64,000 nucleotides of DNA from Marinifilum sp. D737 (GCF_026672275.1 NZ_JANQCD010000028.1:1-64000); one strand, 5' to 3'; shown: positions 1 through 7,430, numbered from the stretch's first letter. A program made the numbers and translations. Notes: generated from the sequence alone by a model not told the origin.

Positions 1-162
1 TTCAACAACATCTTCTAAGTCGTGAAATTCCTGGTATTTTCCATTGCTTAATGTAAGCACCTTGAATTTAAACCCATATTTTTCCCAAGGGTATTTCTCT
101 GCCTTACTTGTTAAAAATGAAGCTAGCAAAAAGGCAACAACTAGAATTTTGGTTATCTTCAT
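1..162 (-). CDS. N-terminal fragment of an exported protein (runs off the left edge)
   Basis: An open leftward frame starts at the ATG at 162 and continues past base 1, giving 54 codons. The N-terminus (MKITKILVVAFLLASFLTS) is a clear signal peptide, followed by a mature part beginning near AEKYPWEKYG. The start lies 2 nt beyond the stop of the neighbouring gene at 165, so it is the third gene of a leftward operon. Function is not recognisable from 54 residues; an exported or surface protein is all that can be said. Confidence 0.75.
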   Translation of the reverse strand, partial: MKITKILVVAFLLASFLTSKAEKYPWEKYGFKFKVLTLSNGKYQEFHDLEDVVE

Positions 163-164
163 GA

Positions 165-1211
165 TTATTTAATTTTTAGATTAATTTTCTGATTTTGATA
201 TTTATGTTTTTCTTCTTTTAAAGAAACCAACCAGTTCAAATACATTTCTGTTGGCATTTTTCGATACCCTAGTTGATGTATTTGAACGTAAAGCTTTTGG
301 ATTTCTTCAAATTCCTTTTGTTTTTGTTCTTTTGTTTTTCCATTATCCTGCTTCCATAGGTTCATCTTTGTTTCAGCTTTGAATAATAATGCATTAATAT
401 TATTCGGATGATATTTCAAAACTCTATTACATACTTTCAGAATAAAACTACCATCTTTAGTTCCAAACTTTTTTTGGTATCCCATTGCTAAATCAAGCAT
501 ACATGTCCCTATTGATTGCTTTGCATTTAATGTATCCATGTATATTCCTTTCTGGATTGCACTAAGATGAATATAGCCAGATGCCATTAACCAGGAATCA
601 ATCGGAAACATTCCGCTTGTTAATTCAGTATTGTACCAGCCAAAAGCTTTACTGTGTTGCTTAATGTAAATATGATTTGGGGCGTATGCCAAATATGCAT
701 TGCCACCTAACTCTTCTACAAGTATTTTATATAAATATGGCAACGAGTGACAGTTTCCTTTATAAGTTGTCAGAAGTTTCGAGACAAACATTTTTGTCCA
801 ATCTTTTTCTCCCGTAATATCTTCGAAATCATAAGTCAAAGGCAAATTGTAAATTATTTTTCCCTTTTCAACTTCAATAGGAATCGTGTCTTTCATCACG
901 CTAAAAACTGCAGCATAAACAGAAACTTCCTCCTTGTCCGATTCGTTGTATTTCAAATCACGTGCATTTATTAGCCCTTCACAAAGATGTTTGTAGTAAT
1001 TAATAGCCTCACAAAACTTTTTATATGAAAGCTTACCTTCATAGAATGAGTTTTCGACCATATAGACAGCATTCTTAAAGTCTATCGGTGTTCTATCTTC
1101 AATCATCCCTTCAAGAACTGTTAGTGTTGAATCATATAGCGTTTCCGCTGATTGACTTTTTACCGAAATACTAACAAATATTATCGATATTAAAAGTAAT
1201 GCCTTTTTCAT
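165..1211 (-). CDS. Exported transglutaminase-like protein, paralogue 1
   Basis: This 348-aa protein has a signal peptide (MKKALLLISIIFVSISVKSQ) and a central block resembling a transglutaminase-like (papain-fold) core. A Cys sits in KGNCHSLPYLY and a His about 20 residues on in YAPNHIYIK, the usual Cys-His spacing; a third catalytic residue cannot be assigned by eye. The C-terminal third is helical and Lys-rich. It starts directly after the stop of the upstream paralogue (1212) and ends 2 nt before the next gene, so the three genes are co-transcribed. The two paralogues share the motif order ENxxFExKL, FVSKL, C..(S)(L/M)P, APNH/SPNH and GIYMDTL. The substrate is unknown: a periplasmic or surface peptidase, cross-linking enzyme or non-catalytic relative are all possible. 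Confidence 0.6.
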   Translation of the reverse strand: MKKALLLISIIFVSISVKSQSAETLYDSTLTVLEGMIEDRTPIDFKNAVYMVENSFYEGKLSYKKFCEAINYYKHLCEGLINARDLKYNESDKEEVSVYAAVFSVMKDTIPIEVEKGKIIYNLPLTYDFEDITGEKDWTKMFVSKLLTTYKGNCHSLPYLYKILVEELGGNAYLAYAPNHIYIKQHSKAFGWYNTELTSGMFPIDSWLMASGYIHLSAIQKGIYMDTLNAKQSIGTCMLDLAMGYQKKFGTKDGSFILKVCNRVLKYHPNNINALLFKAETKMNLWKQDNGKTKEQKQKEFEEIQKLYVQIHQLGYRKMPTEMYLNWLVSLKEEKHKYQNQKINLKIK

Positions 1212-2534
1212 TTATCTGGTAATCTGGTGAATTATACTTTTCTGATTTTCAGGTTTTATTTTTGCCTCTTTAATTTTATTTAACCATTTTTGATAGTGTT
1301 CTTCAGGCATAAATTCATAACCTAAAGCATCTATTTGTCCATATATTTGATGCATTTTATCAAATTCCACTTTTGCTTTGGGATCTTTAACAAACTCTTT
1401 TACAGTTGGCTTCCCTTTTTGTTTGGCAATGTACATCATCGTTTGGGTTTGCCAATTAGATTCCAACATTAAAGCATTCAATTGATTTGGATAATATTCT
1501 CTTACTAAATCGGAGCATTTTTTTACAAATGGATCGTATCCGTATTTTTTTGTATAACCACTTGCTAAAGTATTTATCAATGTAGCTACGGTTTCATGCA
1601 TACTTAATGTGTCCATATAAATTCCACTTCTAATGGCTTCGGTTTTCACGTAACCACTTTCAAGAATTGCAGCATCAGTAACAATTGCTCCACAAGTAAG
1701 TTCTGCATTTAACCAATTACCTTTTGGAGATTTAAATCTAATAAACGAATGGTTTGGAGAATAAGCCAGGTAAGATTCTGTTTTCAACTCTTGGGCTAGT
1801 ATTAAATAAAATAGTGGCATGGAGTTGCATTGTCCTGAATTGGTTGCCATAAGTTTTGATACAAACATATTGCTCCAATTTTCATTACCCATGTAATCTT
1901 TGAAATCGTATTTAATTGGGTAATGGATAAGTGTTTTTTCCTGTCCTGCTAATTGAACCTGAACAGTATCGGACATGTAATTAAAAATACTTAGGTTTTT
2001 CGCAAAATTATCATTGGTGTTCATTTTATTTTCAGTCATTGACAATTGACAAATATCAACTGCCTGCTGAATTGAACTTTCAAATTGTTTGAAATCCAAT
2101 TTATTCTCAAAATAAGCGTTCTCAACGATAAAAACCGCTTTTTTCAAATTAAGTGGAGTTTCTCCACTCAGCATCTTTTTCAAATCATTCAATGCCGATT
2201 GAAAATATTCTGTTCCTCTCAAGGGACTTAAATCTGGTAATTTGTAGTTAATCGAATTTTGAGTTAAGTCTGTATAAATATCCTGCAATTGATAATATGA
2301 ATTTCTTTTTTGATTTGATTCTAACTGTCGAATTATATTTTGATTCTGCTTTTGAATTTCTGAAATATTGAAGTGCGGATCTAATTTCAATTTGATTTTT
2401 GATTGATTAGGAATATCTCCTATCTGTACTTTATTAAAGGTTGCTACCTTGGGCAATTCAACCACACTCGATTGTCCATATGTATTAATTACCAAACCAA
2501 TTATAAAAATTGAAAGTATAAAAGAAGTGTTCAT
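1212..2534 (-). CDS. Exported transglutaminase-like protein, paralogue 2
   Basis: First gene of the leftward operon. I place the start at the ATG at 2534 because it leads straight into a signal peptide (MNTSFILSIFIIGLVINTYGQ); an in-frame ATG at 2615 would add 27 residues before it. The roughly 440-aa product has an N-terminal region rich in Gln and Asn, then the same core as its neighbour: Cys in SGQCNSMPLFY, His in YSPNHSFIRF, then GIYMDTL. It is therefore a tandem duplicate with an extra N-terminal section of roughly 100 residues. Transglutaminase-like fold is inferred from the Cys/His spacing; activity is unknown. The 256 bases between it and the recombinase (2535-2790) hold no gene. Confidence 0.6.
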   Translation of the reverse strand: MNTSFILSIFIIGLVINTYGQSSVVELPKVATFNKVQIGDIPNQSKIKLKLDPHFNISEIQKQNQNIIRQLESNQKRNSYYQLQDIYTDLTQNSINYKLPDLSPLRGTEYFQSALNDLKKMLSGETPLNLKKAVFIVENAYFENKLDFKQFESSIQQAVDICQLSMTENKMNTNDNFAKNLSIFNYMSDTVQVQLAGQEKTLIHYPIKYDFKDYMGNENWSNMFVSKLMATNSGQCNSMPLFYLILAQELKTESYLAYSPNHSFIRFKSPKGNWLNAELTCGAIVTDAAILESGYVKTEAIRSGIYMDTLSMHETVATLINTLASGYTKKYGYDPFVKKCSDLVREYYPNQLNALMLESNWQTQTMMYIAKQKGKPTVKEFVKDPKAKVEFDKMHQIYGQIDALGYEFMPEEHYQKWLNKIKEAKIKPENQKSIIHQITR

Positions 2535-2790
2535 TATACGTTTAATAACAGAGCAAAACAGTTTATTATACACAGTACTCATACTTATTGCATTCAGCTT
2601 ACTTTTAGCAATCATTTTCTTCTTTATTGCAAAAATTACCTCTAGGAGTATTTTTATTTAATTCTTAATACATTAACTACAACAATCCCTTAAATTACAA
2701 ATTGAATTGAGACGCTGATTGAGAATCATAAAAAAAATTAATCCATGATCTCAGTTTAGAATCTATTTAGATAAAGTATCTAAGCAATAA

Positions 2791-3417
2791 CTAATCTTTT
2801 CTATTTAATAAATCAAAGAATTCTTTCCTGACCCTTTTTACCGTACTTCTGCTTTTTCCTGTTGCTGTTGCAGTATCATTAATACTCATGTTATTTCTTA
2901 TACAAATGGTGACCATTGGGTATTTATCAATCAAAGAAATACTATCCTTATTTTTTGAACCTTTGGGTCTACCTTTATAAGCTCCTCTCTGTTTTGCCTG
3001 GATAATTCCTTCTTTTTGTCTTTCCTTGGTTCGTTCAATTTCAATTTGTGCTAATGTTGACATGATATTCGAAATCAATTCAAATGTTGGATTTGGTTTT
3101 CCATCAACAAAACTTTTCAATCCATAGCGATGAACCGTAACACAAATTTTGTGATCTTTCATCAGCTGAAGTGTTGCCATGATATCAAGAGTATTTCTTC
3201 CCAGGCGGTCAACATCCAAAACAATCAATTCTGAAATCGATTTTTCATTCACCGATCCAATGATCTTTTTTCCTTCTGGTCTTTCTGCAAAAGGAATTTT
3301 TCCAGAAATTTTATCAATAAGCATTTCGCCTGGATAATCTTTCAAAGCTTCAACTTGTCGGGCTTCGTTTTGTTCAGAGGTAGAAATTCGAGCGTATTTA
3401 AAAATTTTCTTTTCCAT
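2791..3417 (-). CDS. Serine recombinase (resolvase/invertase family)
   Basis: The 208-aa protein has the small serine recombinase layout. The catalytic serine is in YARISTSEQ (Ser12), followed by a conserved VDRLGRN block, a long E-helix region (residues about 110-145, with IERTKERQKEGI) and a C-terminal helix-turn-helix (about 165-200, TGKSRSTVKRV). Such enzymes resolve plasmid or transposon multimers or invert DNA; at this length it is not a large serine integrase. It is the last gene of a leftward series led by small regulators and Rep, so multimer resolution for a replicon-like element is the natural reading. The upstream gap carries repeated GGGTTC motifs that could be its recombination site. 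No partner att pair for this enzyme was seen in the window. Confidence 0.88.
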   Translation of the reverse strand: MEKKIFKYARISTSEQNEARQVEALKDYPGEMLIDKISGKIPFAERPEGKKIIGSVNEKSISELIVLDVDRLGRNTLDIMATLQLMKDHKICVTVHRYGLKSFVDGKPNPTFELISNIMSTLAQIEIERTKERQKEGIIQAKQRGAYKGRPKGSKNKDSISLIDKYPMVTICIRNNMSINDTATATGKSRSTVKRVRKEFFDLLNRKD

Positions 3418-3437
3418 GTTGAAAAATTCTTCTTTTC

Positions 3438-3549
3438 GGGTTCATTTTTAGAGTGGGTTCAGAATAATAGGTTTTGAAGGGGAAATCATTAAAATTTCCC
3501 TCTCTTTTTGGGTTCGGTTTGAAGTACACCCTATTTTGAACCTGAACCC
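3438..3549. promoter_or_regulatory. Cluster of GGGTTC motifs and a hairpin upstream of the recombinase
   Basis: GGGTTC occurs at 3438-3443, 3455-3460 and 3510-3515, and its inverse GAACCC at 3544-3549. A 7-bp hairpin (GGGAAAT 3480-3486 with ATTTCCC 3494-3500) lies between them. Resolvases usually act at a multi-subsite res region next to their own gene, so this may be such a site or an autoregulatory operator. The cluster is seen; the role is inference. Confidence 0.3.
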
Positions 3550-3731
3550 CATTTTTTTAATCCTGATATTTGTTCGTGAATGTATCTTACTTGATTTTCC
3601 AACAGCAGGGATTTTCCTGTAATCGCTTTTCTAAATTCTGGATCGAGTAATTTCATTCTTCTATAAAGTGTCGCATAGGAAATATCCAGTTCCGCTGCGA
3701 GTTCTTTTCTGTTCATTGTTCTGTATTCCAT
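3531..3731 (-). CDS. Small helix-turn-helix protein
   Basis: A 66-aa basic protein. I start it at the ATG at 3731 (MEYRTMNRKELA), 2 nt after the stop of the zinc-ribbon gene, rather than at an in-frame TTG at 3737. Residues about 7-30 (NRKELAAELDISYATLYRRM) form a classic helix-turn-helix with a LDIS turn, and the C-terminus carries a hydrophobic helix (LLENQVRYIHEQI). It is probably a DNA-binding accessory of the replication or partition module. No closer family can be named. Confidence 0.6.
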   Translation of the reverse strand: MEYRTMNRKELAAELDISYATLYRRMKLLDPEFRKAITGKSLLLENQVRYIHEQISGLKKWGSGSK

Positions 3732-3733
3732 GG

Positions 3734-3859
3734 TCAAGTTGATTTTGGGGGTTCTTTACAAATTGGGCAATGATTGTCCATTCTTAAATCATAGGTAGCA
3801 TTACATATTGGGCATTTCTCCCAAACTTCATGATTCGATATTCTAAGTTTTACTTTCAT
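3734..3859 (-). CDS. 41-aa zinc-ribbon protein
   Basis: A very short gene of 41 codons plus TGA. The product contains two CPIC knuckles (Cys16/Cys19 and Cys31/Cys34), separated by 11 residues: a minimal treble-clef or zinc-ribbon fold. Its ATG overlaps the stop of the preceding gene by 4 nt (ATGA at 3859-3856), and the next gene starts 2 nt after its own stop. The tight coupling on both sides plus the paired CxxC motifs make it a real gene despite its size. It may bind DNA or act as an adaptor for Rep; this is inference. Confidence 0.6.
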   Translation of the reverse strand: MKVKLRISNHEVWEKCPICNATYDLRMDNHCPICKEPPKST

Positions 3860-4065
3860 TCTTCTAGTTCTATAAATTTATCATTAAGGGTATTCCCCGA
3901 TTTTATCTTTTGTTCCTTCCACAGCTCCCTAAGAGCCTGATCTCTCTGTTCAGCCAATTCACTTTTCAGCTCCAGGTAGGTTACATGGTCTGGACTTTTG
4001 TTTGCAACTTTTTTCCTTTCAATGATCCGTTTCAGTGTTTCAAGTACAATCTGTTTCATATTCAT
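3856..4065 (-). CDS. Small charged protein overlapping rep
   Basis: A 69-aa protein whose first 26 nt overlap the end of rep, with a second possible ATG at 4059. It is rich in Lys, Glu and Leu, with a predicted helical stretch around YLELKSELAEQRDQALRELW followed by KSGNTLNDKFIEL, which looks like a degenerate winged-helix or coiled-coil motif. It is translationally coupled to both neighbours. Function is not recognised; by position it is an accessory of the replication module. Confidence 0.5.
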   Translation of the reverse strand: MNMKQIVLETLKRIIERKKVANKSPDHVTYLELKSELAEQRDQALRELWKEQKIKSGNTLNDKFIELEE

Positions 4066-5491
4066 GCTGGTTGGTTAATGATTCTGTTTTCTTTTCAAAT
4101 TCTTTGAGGAAGAATCGAGCTGCAACTCCATGGAAATATCTTTTCTTTCCTCCTATGTCGACTATGATGGATGTCTTTCGACCTGGCACTCCTTTTTTCT
4201 TTTTTCTATTTGGGTTTGTGGTTCTAACCATATTGAATTCTGTTCCCAAATCTTTAATCAGGTTTAGGATCTCTTTTTGCTTTGCTGTTTGCCTGGTCTT
4301 TTTCTTTTCTGATACTTTCAGGTTGTAAGCCTTATCTCTGCACTTTCTTTGATCATTGCAATACTTTGATCCTTTTTTCTGATGGGTAATATCCTTCCCA
4401 CAGGTCAAACAATATCTTTTCTCTTTTTTCACCTCCCTCTGGTCAGTGGAATCCGCACATACAATACGTTGTGTATCCGTTCCCATTTTTTGTGCGTTAT
4501 CGATTTTATTCCAGTTTTTCAGGCTTTCAAAAGTGGTGTATTCGTAACCTTTTTTACTGCGTAAAAAGTATGTTAGCTCCAATGAAATCAAGTCTTTCAG
4601 GATGTTTTTAATGTTCCGTTTTGCATACTGGTTAATTAGCTTTTCAAGAAGTAACTTATTACGATGTCTTTCTTTTCGGCTACGTTCATCTTTAATCCAC
4701 CAATCAGGATTCCTTAAGTCTTTAAACTTGCTTTTATATTTGGCTGGAAGACGGCGTGTAGTTTTAATCTGATCCCATTCAAAGAATATGGTTTCATCAA
4801 TGGCCTTAAGGAACTTGTCCGAAATTAATCGACTTAGTTTTGTTTCATCCAGTAAATCAGCCAAAGTGTAAATACCGTAATTTTCAACGGCTCTCATTCG
4901 TGTGAACTTTGTTTCAACTCTTAACAGTTCTGATTGAACTTTAGATTGTTCGGCCTTATCGTAGAACTTGTAAGTTGCATTGGTAGTTTTATAGGCATAA
5001 CCATAACCTGTTTTTCCGTTCAACTCCATTTCAGAACGTTCAGCACCACGACAATACAAAACACTTTCCAGGAAAGTTTTTGTTTCAATTTTTGAAACTG
5101 AGGTATCCAGGTTCAAACCAATCTCGAAGCTCTTTAGTCTTGCATTTTCGGGATTAACACCAAATACCGAAAGCTGGCCAACTGCTTCTTGAAAATCTTC
5201 GTAAGTAAATCGGTTGATATTGTGATCTCCATCATTAAAGAACTTATGAATGGAACCTTTTATTTTGGCTTTTCCTTTTGGTTCGATAATAAAGTCAAGT
5301 CCTTTGTGGTGAGCTTTTCTACTTCCCAATTCCATTCCTGATCCAACAACGGTCAACACAGAAAATTCAAGCTCTGGTAATCTTTCCCAAAGGTGAAAAT
5401 CAAAGTCAATAAGTTCTATGCTAATACCGTCAATCAATGGTGGAAGAGGTCTTAAAAGTAGTGAGTTAATTATCGGAAAAACCATGTGCAT
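4040..5491 (-). CDS. Phage/plasmid-type replication protein (gene II/X-like) with C-terminal zinc finger
   Basis: This 483-aa basic protein resembles the replication initiators of small phage/plasmid replicons (gene II/X-type relatives). It has a mixed N-terminal domain with the segments SFEIGLNLDTS and ATYKFYDKAEQSK, and an ELLRVETKFTRMRAVE stretch typical of these proteins, where an acidic strand and Lys/Tyr-rich motif precede the helicase-recruiting part. The C-terminal quarter carries a CxxC...C...C zinc finger (from about residue 361: YCLTCGKDI, then SKYCN and RKCR), followed by a Lys/Arg-rich tail. Two 19-bp near-identical repeats lie directly upstream of its start (5494-5591) and may form the origin. 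It is the fourth gene of the leftward operon controlled from the 6.4-kb switch. The family assignment rests on pattern and context only; no Zot-like or coat genes of a filamentous phage are present. Confidence 0.6.
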   Translation of the reverse strand: MHMVFPIINSLLLRPLPPLIDGISIELIDFDFHLWERLPELEFSVLTVVGSGMELGSRKAHHKGLDFIIEPKGKAKIKGSIHKFFNDGDHNINRFTYEDFQEAVGQLSVFGVNPENARLKSFEIGLNLDTSVSKIETKTFLESVLYCRGAERSEMELNGKTGYGYAYKTTNATYKFYDKAEQSKVQSELLRVETKFTRMRAVENYGIYTLADLLDETKLSRLISDKFLKAIDETIFFEWDQIKTTRRLPAKYKSKFKDLRNPDWWIKDERSRKERHRNKLLLEKLINQYAKRNIKNILKDLISLELTYFLRSKKGYEYTTFESLKNWNKIDNAQKMGTDTQRIVCADSTDQREVKKEKRYCLTCGKDITHQKKGSKYCNDQRKCRDKAYNLKVSEKKKTRQTAKQKEILNLIKDLGTEFNMVRTTNPNRKKKKGVPGRKTSIIVDIGGKKRYFHGVAARFFLKEFEKKTESLTNQHEYETDCT

Positions 5492-5493
5492 GC

Positions 5494-5591
5494 GTACCCT
5501 GTTTACATGCGTTTTCGTTTGCCCAGGTGAGCAATTTTCGAAAAAAACAGGCTTGAGAAAACCTGTGTATTCGTACCCTTTTTAATTGCGT
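5494..5591. repeat. Two 19-bp iteron-like direct repeats upstream of rep
   Basis: A 19-bp unit beginning GTACCC and ending TGCGT occurs at 5494-5512 and 5573-5591, differing at only about four positions in the middle, with a start-to-start distance of 79 bp. Between them lies a small hairpin (ACAGG...CCTGT). Placement directly in front of rep, in a 154-bp gap with no gene, is typical of an origin or of Rep-binding sites. Origin function is inference. Confidence 0.4.
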
Positions 5592-5645
5592 ACTTTATTC
5601 TGAATCCATGGTATTCATAGGGAATTCAGTAAAGCAAAAAGGAAA

Positions 5646-5891
5646 TTAATAATTCCTTTTTGCTTTGAATGTTTCTTGTATCGATTCGCAAGTATTACAA
5701 ATAAGAGCACTGCTTCTAAAGATGTGAAGCATGAGAGAAACATGTCTGGTTGTAATTTCATTCTTAAATTGAAAAACTCTTGGCACTCCTTTCTCGCACT
5801 TTATTATTTGATTTCGGTTCGTATCTATAATGGCATGGATATTCTCTTTAATCTCAGATACCCAAACACCTTGTCTTGTTGTAGCTCTCAT
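5646..5891 (-). CDS. Small protein of unknown function in the replicon operon
   Basis: An 81-aa product starting 2 nt after the stop of the helix-turn-helix gene upstream. It contains two Cys (ALICNTCESI) near the C-terminus and a mixed strand/helix pattern before it (SEIKENIHAIIDTNRNQIIK). No family is recognised. The tight spacing to the neighbours and the absence of a competing frame argue that it is translated. The following 154 bases hold the repeats in front of rep. Confidence 0.45.
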   Translation of the reverse strand: MRATTRQGVWVSEIKENIHAIIDTNRNQIIKCEKGVPRVFQFKNEITTRHVSLMLHIFRSSALICNTCESIQETFKAKRNY

Positions 5892-5893
5892 AT

Positions 5894-6151
5894 TTAGGCA
5901 CTTTTAAGATTTAATTTGACTCGTTGATATTCTTCCATGAAATTATCAATGTCCGTTCTCTTGTAAACAATGTTCTTTCCTGTTTTATAAGATTTCAAAA
6001 AGATCATTTTATTGCTTTGGGAGTGAATTCTAACACCTTCTCTCCAGCTTTGAAAAGTATCTTTTGAACCAAAACCCAAATAAGCAATTGCTTCTTGCAG
6101 ATTGAGCCATTTCTTTTGATTTAAATCACAAACTATTTCTGGTTTCTTCAT
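5894..6151 (-). CDS. Excisionase-like helix-turn-helix protein
   Basis: An 85-aa protein with a MerR/excisionase-type winged-helix layout. KKWLNLQEAIAYLGF (about residues 13-27) forms the first helices, SKDTFQSWREGVRI the recognition helix, and KNIVYKRTDIDNFMEEY the typical 'wing plus C-terminal helix' that ends DNA-binding domains of phage and conjugative-element excisionases. It sits 2 nt after the 67-aa gene. It may act as excision factor, replication control protein or transcription factor; without an integrase in view I cannot choose. Confidence 0.6.
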   Translation of the reverse strand: MKKPEIVCDLNQKKWLNLQEAIAYLGFGSKDTFQSWREGVRIHSQSNKMIFLKSYKTGKNIVYKRTDIDNFMEEYQRVKLNLKSA

Positions 6152-6153
6152 TT

Positions 6154-6357
6154 TTATTCCTCTCTTTTTACTTCTATTCCATTATCAAGTGTAGTGGTTG
6201 CAAAAATTTTCCCCGACTTCTTTTTGAGTCTGTATGCTACCTGTCGAATATTAAAAATCTCTCTTGTCCCAACTGTAAATTGGTGTAGATCTCCAATTGA
6301 AAATTGGTCAAGTGTGGCCACCCAATCAACTTTTGTTCGAATTATTTCCTTTTCCAT
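6154..6357 (-). CDS. 67-aa protein, first gene of the replicon operon
   Basis: First leftward gene after the divergent control region. The product is small and basic, with alternating strand-like segments (VDWVATLDQFSIGDLHQFTV, then TREIFNIRQVAYRLKKKSGK) and an ending in EVKREE. The NIRQVAYRLKKKSGKIF segment could be a DNA-contacting helix. It is followed at 2-nt distance by the excisionase-like gene. Position under the repressor operators suggests an early regulator; function is not recognised. Confidence 0.5.
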   Translation of the reverse strand: MEKEIIRTKVDWVATLDQFSIGDLHQFTVGTREIFNIRQVAYRLKKKSGKIFATTTLDNGIEVKREE

Positions 6358-6402
6358 CCTGTATTTCGAATTTTGTTGTTACATTTGTTATAATCTCTCG
6401 CA

Positions 6403-6479
6403 CAAATATACGTATGTTTGTTCGATTAAAACAAGTAAAAATCGAAACATTTTTCGATTAAAAATATAACCTTTTCGAT
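6403..6479. promoter_or_regulatory. Divergent promoter/operator region of the repressor switch
   Basis: TTCGATT occurs at 6421-6427 and 6453-6459, TTCGAT again at 6474-6479 next to the repressor start, and the inverse AATCGAA at 6440-6446; 6440-6459 is therefore an inverted repeat. A leftward -7 box TATATTTG (6410-6403, complement strand) has a TTG at 6434-6432 with 21 nt between, and the 6421 operator lies between them. A rightward -7 box TATGTTTG lies at 6413-6420. Repressor bound here would block the leftward operon and its own gene, as in a phage immunity region. The sites are seen; binding is inferred. Confidence 0.55.
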
Positions 6480-7139
6480 ATGAGTAATATATCCGAACGA
6501 ATAAAAGAACTTGTCTCGTACTTCTGTGATGGTAACAATTCGAAGTTTGCTGTTAAAGTTGGAACAAGTGAAGCAAATATTAGAAATTACATTGCTGGGA
6601 GACAGCCTAAATTCGAAGTTTTGTCTTCAATTGCAAATCACTTCGAAATTAATTACGAATGGCTATTAACTGGTAAAGGCGATATGCTTCAAGCTGATTT
6701 ATCTATCGATTCCGATGAAATTCAACCATATGAAACACATGCTCTAACCATTCCTTTATATAACTCAGAGGCCTCTGCTGGAATTGGACAATTGCAACTA
6801 AGTAATGAGTATGTTATCGATAGTCTATCAGTTCCTTTTGCTCGCGAAGATGATATTGCATTGACTATTGTAGGAGATTCAATGACGCCAGCCATGCAAA
6901 GCGGAGATATTGCAGTTGTGCGCAACATGCCTAACTGGAGAGATTACCTTGATTATGGAAACATCTTTGTTGTTGTTACAGAAAATGAGGTGTACTGTAA
7001 GGTTATTGCAAAAAATGAAGACAAAGACATCTTCACTTTAAAAAGCTATAATGCCAACTATAGCGAATTCGAAATACCTAAGAAGTTTATTAGACAGGTA
7101 TATAAAGTTATTGGGATTGTTTCACAGAGGAGTTATTAA
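6480..7139 (+). CDS. Self-cleaving LexA/CI-type repressor (XRE HTH plus S24 peptidase)
   Basis: A 219-aa repressor. Residues about 5-65 form an XRE helix-turn-helix (SKFAVKVGTSEANIRNYIAG) ending in the WLLTGKG motif typical of phage repressors. The C-terminal half is an S24/LexA peptidase: putative Ala100-Gly101 cleavage site (ASAGIGQ), catalytic Ser134 in VGDSM and catalytic Lys174 in VYCKVI. All residues for RecA-stimulated self-cleavage are present, so the leftward operon should be SOS-inducible. It is transcribed away from that operon, with operators between them. It ends 308 nt before the defence gene, and a hairpin with a T-tract follows. Confidence 0.92.
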   Translation: MSNISERIKELVSYFCDGNNSKFAVKVGTSEANIRNYIAGRQPKFEVLSSIANHFEINYEWLLTGKGDMLQADLSIDSDEIQPYETHALTIPLYNSEASAGIGQLQLSNEYVIDSLSVPFAREDDIALTIVGDSMTPAMQSGDIAVVRNMPNWRDYLDYGNIFVVVTENEVYCKVIAKNEDKDIFTLKSYNANYSEFEIPKKFIRQVYKVIGIVSQRSY

Positions 7140-7216
7140 GTAGTTTCTAATTCCTCTTAAATATTGTAATGACCAACAATATATTAATACTTTTGGATAA
7201 TAAGGAATACTAAGAG

Positions 7217-7277
7217 AGTCCTGAAATAGAGTTACACAACAAGTAAAGCTATTTCAGGACTAGACAAGCTTTTTTAA
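7217..7277 (+). terminator. Probable terminator of the repressor gene
   Basis: A perfect 13-bp inverted repeat (7217-7229 with 7249-7261, 19-nt loop) is followed by a run of Ts at 7270-7275. It lies 78 nt after the repressor stop. The rest of the 308-bp gap 7140-7447 has no credible gene. Confidence 0.6.
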
Positions 7278-7422
7278 GAAAAGGTGATGGCTTCAATAGC
7301 ACCCCCGTCTCTCTTTAATTGAAACAACAAAAAAACATTGCCATAAGAGAAATAATCTCTTTAATAAGTTGATTTTTATTGTTTTTTTGCGTAATTTCCA
7401 ATCAACTAACGAAAATATCTCA

Positions 7423-7430
7423 TATATTTG
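7423..7430 (+). promoter_or_regulatory. -7 box upstream of the RloA-like gene
   Basis: TATATTTG matches the Bacteroidota -7 consensus TAnnTTTG and lies 17 nt before the ATG at 7448. No well-placed -33 TTG was found, so this is a weak call. Confidence 0.35.

Noticed and set aside
2535-2615. Upstream ATG extending the second transglutaminase-like protein
   Set aside because: It would place 27 residues before a clear signal peptide.
4035-4328. Rightward 97-codon Phe-rich frame opposite the rep end
   Set aside because: Composition is explained by reverse translation of Lys-rich Rep tail.
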